64,000 nucleotides of DNA from Siderastrea radians (taxonomy: Eukaryota; Cnidaria; Anthozoa; Scleractinia; Rhizangiidae), in contig OZ024898.1 in assembly GCA_964017195.1 (NCBI GenBank), forward strand, positions 695,001 through 759,000. The letters are read 5' to 3'. The notes under the pieces are model-generated. The model was not told the DNA's origin. It did no database searches and was given only the letters and a program-made list of their open reading frames with translations. How positions within the stretch are numbered: position 1 is the first letter of the stretch; each line of letters opens with the position of its first letter. The position numbers and the translations under genes are program-made. Positions 22,101-29,800 of the stretch are shown in pieces.

Positions 22101-24248
22101 CGGGGTAGGTTCACAGTTAGAATGAGCTACAATGAAAACAAAGTAGTCATTTCATCTTTAATATAATCAAGAACTAATTAATGGTCAGAGTGAGGAAATT
22201 TTGCGAAAAACTGCCAAAAATACAAAGCATGTTTTAAAAAAACTGGGATAAACTTAACAAGATGAAAAACTGAAACGAGAGCAAAAATATATCAAAACTT
22301 GGTTGCAAGTTAATTTGATCTCATAGGGGTCACCTAGAAGGACAAAAAATTGAGATTTATTCATACATAGCTTTTGTTCCAGCTTGTGGGACCACGCAGA
22401 AAACATACTACCTTATGAAATGAATATTGTACTGTTAATTTCAGGATTTTGAGGTGTGCATATTTCGCATATTCTCAAGTCTTGTAAAACAAGTCATTTA
22501 AACTGGGCGACTTGGGGACGGAATTTCGCGATGCTATGTAAATATTCGTTATTTTTTGTTGCAAAGAACCGATGAACGAAGAGTTTGAGCACCGTATGAA
22601 GGAACGGTGTTGCAGGAGCTAGATCAAAGGTTAAACAATGAGAGTTTGTTTGAGTACCTACTGTTTGAGTACCTACTGGAGGCTTTCTATTAAAATGTTA
22701 GCATCATAAGAGACCCAGCAACAGTTTCATGATATTGCGAAATTCGCGAAAGTAAAGGCTCGCGGCAAATTTATAGAATAAGGTATACTAGCTGTTTACC
22801 TCACGGAAAATGACTTTTGGAAGATAAACTATCTTTATTAATCATTTAGAAACCCCTTGGCTTTCATACTATCCTATTTTAGTTGAAAACCTTACGACTA
22901 CAGTGGTTGATTAAGTCCCTTCTTTAAAGGATCTTAAAGTAAGGAAAATACTGTTTTTGTTTTGTTTTTTTTTTGTTGTTGTTGTTTTTTTTTTGCTTGT
23001 TTGCTTTGTTTTGTTTTTCCTTGGTTGAGCTATTTTCCTGTTGCCTGAGAGTAACCTCTCTTACCTAATTCTTATAATTTTGGTATTTCCTTCTGCTCTT
23101 AACGTCTAAGTCTGAGTAATTCATTCTTGCTGGTTGGCAAGAATGAACCACCGGGTACACTACCTCACAAAGAAAAGATTTTGAGTGGTAGACTGCTGTT
23201 TCAAAGCAGGTACTAAGATTATTGCAACAACGAGTTCGCAGATGAGAAAAAAGGTTGTGAAACGTCTACCAGATGTTTTTACTTCAGCAAACAAACTATT
23301 TACATTTGTGTTTAACAGTTAACAGGAATTCAAAAGCAGTGGTTGATCTAACACCTCATAATTAAAAACGCTAATTTGAGCAGTAAAATTATCATTAAAA
23401 ACCGGCTTTTCCCTTTGTTATTTTGAACCGAAATTATGTTTCAAAGCGACGTGCAAAAAACAGCCTTAAGACAGTGAGATTGAAATAATTTATTTGGGCG
23501 TTTCTAACACATGTCCAGACAAAACATACTTCACGCTATTAAACAAATAAAGTTGACACACTTCTAGGTGTCTTAATACTACAATGTTCCTGTATCTGGT
23601 AACTGCCCTTCAAGCATTTTCAAACCCTTAACAATCAGTACTTTAATTTACATTAATTTCGTTATGTTGAACGCCCGAAGATGTTACATTTTACGTTGAT
23701 TTCGTTATGATCGGACTCACGTCGTGGTGAGCTACATGTATGACCTCGGGCGCACTTTCATAACTGACCTTTCCCCCCCCCTAGAGAATGTCCTCTACTT
23801 ATAACGTCAATATGCAATGGTATTAAGCAGTGCTTAAGTTTTCGGATAGCGTTCTCCGTTTTCCACATCTTCCATAGGAAAATTGTAAGGATATTCTTCC
23901 TTATTACTGAGTTTTTGACAAATGACTAAAGGCCCACTGGCCTTTTTACCTACCTGGGTGATGGTGGACAATAATTCGATGAATGTGAGGATGTGGAAAA
24001 TTTAGAAATGGCATTTCAGGCACAAATTGTCTTTTGTTTTGCGAAGCATCGTTCTTCCCATGTGACGCATTCAGCTTCAGTCTCTCGTTGACCTTTGCTT
24101 TGTGCGCTACAATACTTCTTGTCCTTCTTTCAACCAACCTTCGCTCGCGGTGTTTGTGTTTAATCCATTTGTTACCTCTCAACGCATCTGTCCCATGAAA
24201 TACGACTAATATAACGTAAACGGAGAAAAATATAAACAGTTCTTTCAT
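7681..24248 (-). CDS. Gene B: secreted multi-EGF protein, complete, 20 exons, 839 aa
   Basis: Exon 1 (23954-24248) encodes a signal peptide (residues 1-22), a basic region, the KRQF site (72-75) and a [14 protein letters not shown] segment. Exons 2-13 and 15-19 each hold one EGF-like module (17 in all); exon 14 is a Ser/Pro/Gly-rich linker; exon 20 (7681-7760) ends in TGA. All internal borders are phase 1 and the summed exons make 840 codons. Four modules (exons 9, 13, 18, 19) are the compact second EGF type. One donor is GC instead of GT (exon 18). Exon 19 lies in a recent duplication with microsatellites. Gene C diverges upstream. No membrane segment is seen, so the product is probably an extracellular matrix or mucus protein. 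Databases may call such genes fibropellin- or Notch-like, but Notch LNR, transmembrane and ankyrin parts are absent. Confidence 0.85.
8191..8292 (-). pseudogene. Duplicate of gene B exon 19 without a normal acceptor
   Basis: The sequence is identical to exon 19 and has the same GTGAGT donor. Upstream of it, however, is the GAT repeat running into GAAGAAGAAG, with no pyrimidine tract. It would probably be skipped. It is in frame, so if spliced it would add one more module. Confidence 0.7.
8553..8654 (-). CDS. Gene B exon 19: compact EGF module (copy with acceptor)
   Basis: EEEAECQGC...[10 protein letters not shown]...GNGYNC. Acceptor TTCCGCAG and donor GTGAGT are both good. An identical second copy of this exon lies at 8191-8292. 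Confidence 0.82.
9246..9497. repeat. G-rich interspersed repeat, copy 1
   Basis: Runs of GGGAGG and GGGCGGG, then GCGCAATATTTCGCAATCG, then AGGAGCC-like sequence and a poly-C end. A second copy is at 31411-31651. Overlapping open frames here are low-complexity artefacts. Confidence 0.7.
9595..9693 (-). CDS. Gene B exon 18: compact EGF module with GC donor
   Basis: DECEKC...[10 protein letters not shown]...GNGYQC. The only splice that keeps phase 1 is AAAAG|GCGAGT, a GC-AG intron; the nearby GT would give the wrong phase. Acceptor TGTAG. Confidence 0.83.
9880..10047 (-). CDS. Gene B exon 17: Gly/Pro linker plus EGF-like module
   Basis: Starts [14 protein letters not shown] and VGGGGK, then [22 protein letters not shown]. 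Linker and module share one exon here. Acceptor TGTAAG, donor GTAAGT. Confidence 0.87.
10673..10795 (-). CDS. Gene B exon 16: EGF-like module
   Basis: [21 protein letters not shown], then KLPG. Acceptor ACCAG, donor GTTAAT. It resembles exon 15 (both NGGQC and both with a short tail), so the two may be sister copies. Confidence 0.87.
11097..11510. mobile_element. Fold-back element, about 410 bases
   Basis: Ends AAGTGCACCTAACCCCAAAA and its complement; inner arms share GACGTCAAATCAGGAATAG (slightly changed on the left) and CATGCCCCT. The right flank reads TTAA and the left TTGA, which may be an altered TTAA target site. Confidence 0.65.
12185..13197 (+). mobile_element. 5'-truncated CR1/L2-like LINE, reverse transcriptase C-terminus
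   Basis: Broken frames encode [67 protein letters not shown] and [14 protein letters not shown], which are typical of the end of a non-LTR reverse transcriptase. Several frameshifts separate them, and the 5' part is missing. A TTA repeat (13166-13197) forms the 3' tail. It lies antisense to gene B in an intron. Confidence 0.85.
13575..13703 (-). CDS. Gene B exon 15: EGF-like module with short flanks
   Basis: PGRAST precedes [17 protein letters not shown] and GTNCE follow, then LSTG before the donor GTTTGG. Cys3 is preceded by Gln, so no O-fucose site. Confidence 0.87.
13704..15889. other. Large intron of gene B with tandem repeat at its end
   Basis: No exon seen. The last 550 bases are a degenerate tandem repeat (see 15340-15892); the rest shows nothing recognisable. 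Confidence 0.55.
15340..15892. repeat. Degenerate tandem repeat, units of about 150-240 bases
   Basis: Units start near 15340, 15579 and 15729 with a shared AATAGCTGATATNTCC and TTTGCACC. A fourth start at about 15893 runs into the proposed exon 14. A GTCAATCT repeat is inside the last full unit. Confidence 0.6.
15890..16018 (-). CDS. Gene B exon 14 (proposed): Ser/Pro/Gly-rich linker
   Basis: Open in phase 1 at both ends. It encodes [16 protein letters not shown] and then repeats of PPGSSSS, with no cysteine. Acceptor AACACAG is good; the donor ACTG|GTACTG is weaker and lies in a tandem repeat. It fits the context: exon 13 ends in Gly/Pro and exon 17 starts with a Gly/Pro run. If skipped, the frame is kept, because all borders are phase 1. 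Confidence 0.55.
16440..16660 (+). mobile_element. Diverged Penelope-like end fragment (tentative)
   Basis: GAGGAAACGTCAGTCAGTGT and CTATACTCACCCTGACGATC match the ends of the copies at 33.2 and 36.6 kb in order and spacing. No coding part is visible. Confidence 0.45.
17324..17437 (-). CDS. Gene B exon 13: compact EGF module plus short tail
   Basis: CAKC...[10 protein letters not shown]...GDGLSC, followed by SPKEGPG before the donor GTAAGT. Gly/Pro-rich linker sequence then begins, with the proposed exon 14 next. Confidence 0.87.
17553..17663 (-). CDS. Gene B exon 12: EGF-like module
   Basis: [22 protein letters not shown]. The usual aromatic residue before Cys4 is Ala-Thr here. Acceptor CACAG, donor GTAAGT. 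Confidence 0.88.
17995..18105 (-). CDS. Gene B exon 11: EGF-like module
   Basis: [22 protein letters not shown]. Acceptor CTCAG, donor GTAAGT. Confidence 0.88.
18393..18500 (-). CDS. Gene B exon 10: EGF-like module
   Basis: [22 protein letters not shown]. Acceptor CCTAG, donor GTAGGT. Confidence 0.88.
18762..18857 (-). CDS. Gene B exon 9: compact EGF module (second type)
   Basis: Pattern CRYC...[10 protein letters not shown]...GDGKTC: only two residues between Cys1 and Cys2 and a short Cys3-Cys4 loop. It is similar to exons 13, 18 and 19 and to gene C exon 22. Acceptor TGTAG, donor GTAAGC. Confidence 0.87.
18981..19163 (-). CDS. Gene B exon 8: EGF-like module with long internal loop
   Basis: [12 protein letters not shown], then a Cys3-Cys4 loop of about 33 residues rich in Met, Ser and Tyr, then FMCKC and GHNCE. 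Usual loops here are 7-11 residues. The frame is open and splice sites fit (TTCAG, GTAAAA). Confidence 0.86.
19287..19394 (-). CDS. Gene B exon 7: EGF-like module
   Basis: [22 protein letters not shown]. It is one of the shortest modules of the main type (108 bases). Acceptor TTCAG, donor GTAAGT. Confidence 0.88.
19943..20053 (-). CDS. Gene B exon 6: EGF-like module
   Basis: [12 protein letters not shown] (fits the O-glucose consensus), [20 protein letters not shown] fits the EGF O-GlcNAc pattern. Acceptor TTCAG, donor GTGAGT. Confidence 0.88.
20270..20680. repeat. Region rich in CTCTCGTTT motifs
   Basis: ACTCTCGTTT and close variants occur many times in both orientations in this gene B intron, and again near 35.27-35.39 kb inside another element. 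It looks like a degraded transposon; borders are unclear. Confidence 0.35.
20760..20873 (-). CDS. Gene B exon 5: EGF-like module
   Basis: [22 protein letters not shown]. Acceptor AATAG, donor GTATTT, a weak donor. Confidence 0.86.
21133..21249 (-). CDS. Gene B exon 4: EGF-like module
   Basis: [22 protein letters not shown]; the Cys3-Cys4 loop is [10 protein letters not shown]. Acceptor GACAG, donor GTAACA. Confidence 0.88.
21543..21772. repeat. AGG microsatellite with minisatellite insertions
   Basis: GGAGGAGGAGG tracts alternate with three copies of AATTATGGCGGTACGTTGGA. It directly follows the donor of gene B exon 3. Acidic and Arg-rich open frames here are artefacts. Confidence 0.85.
21786..21896 (-). 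CDS. Gene B exon 3: EGF-like module
   Basis: [12 protein letters not shown], then [12 protein letters not shown], which fits the Asx-hydroxylation pattern CxDx4YxCxC, then GENCE. The donor GTACG is four bases away from the AGG-repeat tract that follows in the intron. Confidence 0.88.
22016..22126 (-). CDS. Gene B exon 2: EGF-like module
   Basis: [22 protein letters not shown]. The NGGT before Cys3 fits the O-fucose consensus. Acceptor GTAG, donor GTAGGT. Confidence 0.88.
22127..23953. other. First intron of gene B
   Basis: 1.8 kb between exon 1 and the first EGF exon, with T-rich tracts near 22950-23020. No exon or mobile element was recognised. Confidence 0.5.
23954..24248 (-). CDS. Gene B exon 1: signal peptide, basic region, KRQF site, His-rich segment
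   Basis: [19 protein letters not shown] is a clear signal peptide. Many Arg/Lys pairs follow ([11 protein letters not shown]), then NKRQF and the His-rich [15 protein letters not shown]. Donor CAG|GTAGGT. Confidence 0.87.
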
Positions 24249-24730
24249 ATTCCAAGTATTATGTTCCCATAAAAATAAACTTGGTAAGAAAGACTAAACT
24301 ATATAGCCATTTTTGCGACAAATCGAATATGATCGTTATAAATTAATAATGAAAAAAGGTGACACAACTCATTAGCGCGTGAGGATTCTGTGAGTTTTAT
24401 TGGCCAAAATAAAATCCTTTGTGAATGGAACCTGTTCGTAAATGTCAGAAAAACTGCCAATAAAATAGCATTTCGGAGGTAATTATTTACCAATACAAAA
24501 TACATTGCGTCCTTGTCCGAAATATATTGCGCCCTTGTTTATTCATAGTCCGTAGACATGTTCGTTTGTAAAAAGGTGTCATAATGCTAGCGAAATGAAA
24601 TAAACAATTTTGACTACTTGTGAAGTTAAACTACACTTAATCGTTTCTCGTGTTTTTTGGAACGATCGAAGGATTAGAAACAATTCTCGGCTGACTTTAT
24701 CAAATGGTCCTTTTGCTGATTATGACTAAA

Positions 24731-24775
24731 AATGTGCTGATTCTCATCTCAAGATGAGAATCAACACATTTTTTA
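24731..24775. repeat. Short perfect-type hairpin
   Basis: AAATGTGCTGATTCTCATCT and its near complement, separated by four bases. It is 25 bases before the Penelope-like palindrome. Confidence 0.6.
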
Positions 24776-24800
24776 GAAAGGTGTGGAATAGTTGGAACTA

Positions 24801-24976
24801 AGTCGGTGAAGTATGATCGTCCGGATGAGTGTTGTCCTGAGAAGGACACTGACTGACGCTTCTACAACCTGAGTGGAAGTCATAACTCAGTTGACTCGGA
24901 GGATGACTTCCACTCAGGTTGTCGAAACATCGGTCAGTAGGACTACACTCTCCGGGATGATCATACTTCACCGACT
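24801..24976. mobile_element. Palindrome made of Penelope-like ends (tentative)
   Basis: AGTCGGTGAAGTATGATCGT and its complement bound it. Each arm holds ATGACTTCCACTCAGGTTGT or its complement and a CGTCCGG/CCGGGA-type end, as in the copies at 33.6 and 37.0 kb. Confidence 0.6.
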
Positions 24977-25486
24977 TGTGATATGAGAGCCAATCAGAAT
25001 TGAAGATTTGCAGAAGCCTTTAATTTCATTCTTAAGAGCGTGCAAGTTCATACCTGGACGATCCCAGATTTTTTTTTTTGAGACAAATACTGCAGCAATG
25101 ACTGAAGCACTGCTAAAATGCTTTCTCCTTTGAATGGTGAAACTTTAGATCAGTTTCGTGCTTACACGGATTCGAAAGCTAGAACCATCCTGTAAAGCAT
25201 AGCAAATAGTATCACAGGAACTCAATTGTCGCTGACAGTGCTTTCATTTGCACTGATCTGAATGGTGACACTTTAGGATTTTACATAGAAAACGCAACGT
25301 ACACCATATTGTCTATCCCTCCTGTGAGTCCCAGCGCGAAACAACTGAACGTATACTTATTAAACAAATAACCTCATTAAAGACATCGATAGTCCTTTTG
25401 AATTGCATTATTTTAACTGAAGATGGCCGAGGATTGTATTCCCAGGTACCTACTGAGATATGGTGCTGGTGTAAAACTCCATGTTC

Positions 25487-25727
25487 TTAAAGGAGCTACG
25501 TCACGGACAACGGATCTTGAAAAAATTGGCAAGTTTTTTCAAGTTTGTCATTCGTAATCTATCTTAATCTCCCTCAGTCGTAACCATCCTTGTTTAGTTT
25601 TGGTCTATTATCACTTCTTTGGTGTTTTTCTACCTTAGGAAACTGTTATTGTGAGGTTCCTTCAATGAGAAAATAATTTAGTCAGATCAGAAAGGTGAAT
25701 AAAAATACTGTGACGTAGTTCCTTTAA
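25487..25727. mobile_element. TTAA MITE, copy 1
   Basis: Begins TTAAAGGAGCTACGTCACGG and ends with the inverted GTGACGTAGTTCCTTTAA, so TTAA stands at both ends. Non-coding, 241 bases. Copy 2 is at 53608-53849. Confidence 0.75.
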
Positions 25728-26327
25728 AATGAACGTTCAAGGTAACCTCCACGATCAGGTACCCGACCCCCCCCCCCGGATCAGGTAGCGCTTCCTTCTT
25801 ATCAAAGCTTGGTGACATGTATGTATATTTTGCTAACATGTGTTAAAATCCTTTAAAAGTAATACTTTTTAGCAGATATTCTGGCACTGAAGAACCAACT
25901 TAAGCCTCTTTGTGAGAATCCATATCTGGAGACAACTGATTCCGGAAAGAAATCTTCCATATTTGTCAATATTTGTGTACAAATATTTGCAAACAAACGC
26001 CCTAAGGTCGTTTATCAATTAGTTTGAAACAACTGTAGCTACCGTGAGCTTTGGATGATTTGTGGACCTCTATAACAGAAATAGGAATGTGGAATAATGC
26101 GTGAATGCAGTGAATAAAGTGAACACAAACGAGACAACTGGTCACACTATTGTCCAAATAACTCGATCAGCGGGTCACAACCCGCACTGGTATCTATAGC
26201 GCTTCTTGCCACGTCAGTTTATTCTCTTGTAAAATAATTTCATCCTTTCAAGTAGTGACACCTACACATTTACAATGTCTTCGAATTAACAGCAATCAAG
26301 TCTATCTATGAAAGTTTTTATTTTAAT

Positions 26328-26835
26328 ATGAATGTGATGCTTCGCGTATGTTATGGCGAGCTTCTCTTGTTGTGTTTATTTATGGAACTACAGAACGGTG
26401 TTTCTCTAGCAGCTTACAAAGGAGACAAAACAACTAAAACAACAGGTAACATTCACCATGTTTACAAAAACGAAACCAAGAAGGAGAAGCGTTTCATGAT
26501 CAATCTGGCCCCTAAAAGACGAGTGGTTTACTCCTTTGTGACGGACAGAAACCGATACGGGCCGCGACGACCGAGGTTATATCGAGCGTACCTAGTAAAA
26601 CGTCCACTCATCGCTCGACAGAAGACCACCGAAAACGCCGAAGGGCGTCAAAGCATCCCATATATTGAGGCACAACCTACATTCTCCCGTCAACCACTTC
26701 TTGAGTCTCATACAGTCTCTGCTCAGCCAGTTTTTTACTATCAGGAACCAGCTGAACAGGAACAGGGACCAACAGAGTTTGAGGAGCCGTTTGAGGAGGG
26801 GGCGATATTTCCAGAGGTGCCGCAGGAATATTCAG
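26328..26835 (+). CDS. Gene C exon 1: signal peptide, EKRF site, Arg-rich then acidic region
   Basis: The hydrophobic core [11 protein letters not shown] follows a short start. [17 protein letters not shown] carries the dibasic site. Arg/Tyr-rich sequence follows, then an acidic stretch ([16 protein letters not shown]). Donor TCAG|GTACGT. Confidence 0.87.
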
Positions 26836-29800
26836 GTACGTGAAAAAAAAAACTTTCACAATTCCCTCAACTGTCACCAGGCCTAATGAATCTCCGCCCA
26901 GAAATAACCACCACTGAATGAGAAATACCTTACCCTATATTCGTTTCAATCAGTTAAGTATCTGGATGGCGAGATTTAAATGTCAATTGACGGTAAACAT
27001 TTTAGTGAAGACGCTTGAGTCAAGTGGACAATTAGCTATGTTTAGCGCGTCCCGAAAAACCCTGACGGTCGGTGGCTTATACTGATTGTCTCTTCACTCC
27101 TATTTTGCCTTTTCCTGAGCCCTTGTTTAACAAGGGCAGACATCTATTAATGCGGTGTGAAAGCAAATTGTTAGGAAATCTTCCCAAAACATTGCTGGTG
27201 GGGGAGGGGGAGGAAACCTGAATTAGAATCGGCTCAACGACAACGACGGTGTTGTCTTGTTTTACCAGAGGGACTATGCCGGAGTTATAAGGGACCTCTG
27301 TGCTCCTTAACTCAAAATGCAGTAATTCCGTCTCAAAGTTGTAAGTTAGTCGTACAGTAAATCCCTTGAGCTATGCCCTTGTTGTCTTGACGCGATTCTG
27401 AACAAGACCACGACAGTTTATAGGGCCTTTCTGCAGGCAAGTAGTGAAAACGGGTACCAGTAATTGGCTAGCTAGTTATCAAGCACCTGGCGAAAATTGA
27501 GGGTGGGCTCCCAGGTTAACCACCATTCAACTTTTGGGCGTTAAAATTCCAATCATTTATTGCTCACGCAGATAATTGAAACTTGCATATATTGTATAAA
27601 AGAAGTTTTACTATTCAACTCTGAACCTTTTAGGTCCACTGCATGTTACAATTGATTTAATGTTGTTAGTGTTCCCTCATTGAAATGCGCACGATCGAGG
27701 AAAATACATTGACTGAGTAGAACTAAAGTAGATTTTTGGTGAATGGATACCGTAACAGAAATAGAGGAAAGATGAGTTAATAAAGCCATGAAGTTTGACT
27801 GTGATCCGCTTTCGAATAGTGTTTGCCTTTCATACCTTTCATAGTAAAGTTGTGACAAGTAAGCTAAGACATTCATGTTGCTGTTTTCGTTACTTATTTT
27901 TCGCTTTTTGAGTGTGTTTGTCCTTTAATTAAAAAAAGAAAATCACCCACAATGAATGGCTGATAAATAAAACCATCAGCCATCTAACCGTTCTATCTTA
28001 GCTTATATACAATTATAACAAGAAAACAACGCTCTGTAAAATAAGTAAGGTTTTTCAATAATGCCTCAATTATTGCTTTTTCTCCTCCGTGCACAGTACA
28101 TATTGACCGCTGCCACCCTAATCCGTGCTATAATGGCGGTCAGTGCAAGCGGCGTAGACATGGAAGATTCAGGTGCATTTGCCATCGAGGATACAGCGGG
28201 AAGCGATGCCAAGGTTTTGTCTCACTTAACTGTATTTTCACATTGAAATATGAACATTTGTTATACTGGCTGACTTTGATGGGAAATAAAAGCCCATGAA
28301 TATCTCACTCCCGAAAGGTTTTTATGACCTCTGATATTTTTGTCACTTTTTCAGTTATGCGCACGAAATGCAAGCCAAACCCTTGTCTGAATGGAGGGAC
28401 ATGCACTGATGTGAACGGAGGATTTGAGTGTTCTTGTTCGTTTGGTTACAAAGGAGAAACTTGCGAGCGTAAGTCTTACTCGTTTCCTGTTATGTCGATG
28501 AAATATTACATCCATGTGTACTTTTTGGTTGCTATACAATTCATAGATGTCATATACCCAAAAATTTTTTTTCCATTTTTGTATATATTTGGGAAGGATG
28601 GGGCAGGGACTGTACCTCTATACTAGCTGATGCGACCCTGCAGACATTGCTTTTCGACTCTGTAGGACGCATCTTCACCATAGCTAGGCGACTTTGACCA
28701 ATATAGTCAAGTTTTGCTATGCCTCATTATACCTTTAAAATACCTTCCGTCAGTCTTTCTAATCAAAACGATGACACATTTGACGAAAACAGTACAAGAG
28801 GTATGCTAAAATTGCCATTTTACAAGAGCAGTTTTTAGGCACGTATGTGAGTATGCAAAAGAATTTTAGTGAAAGAATTTTAGAGCTGAGACGAATTTGG
28901 TCGATAATCTCTTGAGCAAAGGAGGGCTGTTGTTCTCCTTTACCTCGTCTATTAAGCAATAAACGGCCTTGCAAAAGTAAATCCAGCTGACCAATCAGAG
29001 GCTAAGCTGGGCAGTCCAGAAACAACAAACAACACTTCCTACAACATGTAAAACTGTGTCTTACGCATTATCTTTTTAACCAAGAACTGTCAAACAGTTC
29101 TTACTTTTGTTCTAGAGCCAGACACCTTTTAAAACATCTTGCTGTGGAGCGCCCGACCAATAATCTTCGTTATTTGAGCAGTAAAATAATAAGAATGTCG
29201 TCTATAAAGCGGACATTAAAATAAGGCATTTAATTTAAAAAATACTTTAATTTTATGTATTGATGTTCAGTACTCCGATTTTGCGTGCCTGCGTATTCTT
29301 TTTTCTTTCTTTAGAGGAAGCTATGTGTAAAAGCAATCCATGTAGAAACGGAGGCTCGTGTACAGAACTGGACAATGGTTTTCAATGCAGTTGCTTACCT
29401 GGATATCGCGGGAAAAAATGTCAAGGTGGTACTATTACACTATGATAAATTATAGTGCAACGCTCAATTTTGGCGTGCTGCCATTGGTCGAAATCGATCA
29501 AGTGACGCGATAGTGTCTCTCCTCAGCGGTTGCCTATTAGCACATAGTGCCCGTTTTTGGCAATTTTTGCTCAAAATTTATTTAATTAGCGTTGTACAAT
29601 AAAAACAATAGAGTCCTTCTGTCTCAGGTCCTATGTGTGATAGGTTCACTCGGAAATTTGATGTTCAAACTTCATATAAGCCCTCGAACTACTTTCTCGA
29701 ACTAATATTTGTTGTGAACATCAAATTTCGATGGGCATTAACCTACCACACGATAGTACCTTCCACAGAAGAACTCTATTGTTTAAATAACATCCTGAGC

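Larger units (their letters stand above)
24249..26327. promoter_or_regulatory. Shared upstream region of divergent genes B and C
   Basis: 2.1 kb between two start codons that point away from each other, so it must hold both promoters. It contains a hairpin (24731-24775), a Penelope-like palindrome (24801-24976) and a TTAA MITE (25487-25727). No clear TATA box could be fixed. Confidence 0.55.

Noticed and set aside
26677..26877. Minus-strand frame overlapping gene C exon 1
   Set aside because: It is the shadow of exon 1, which has a signal peptide, the family motif and a good donor.
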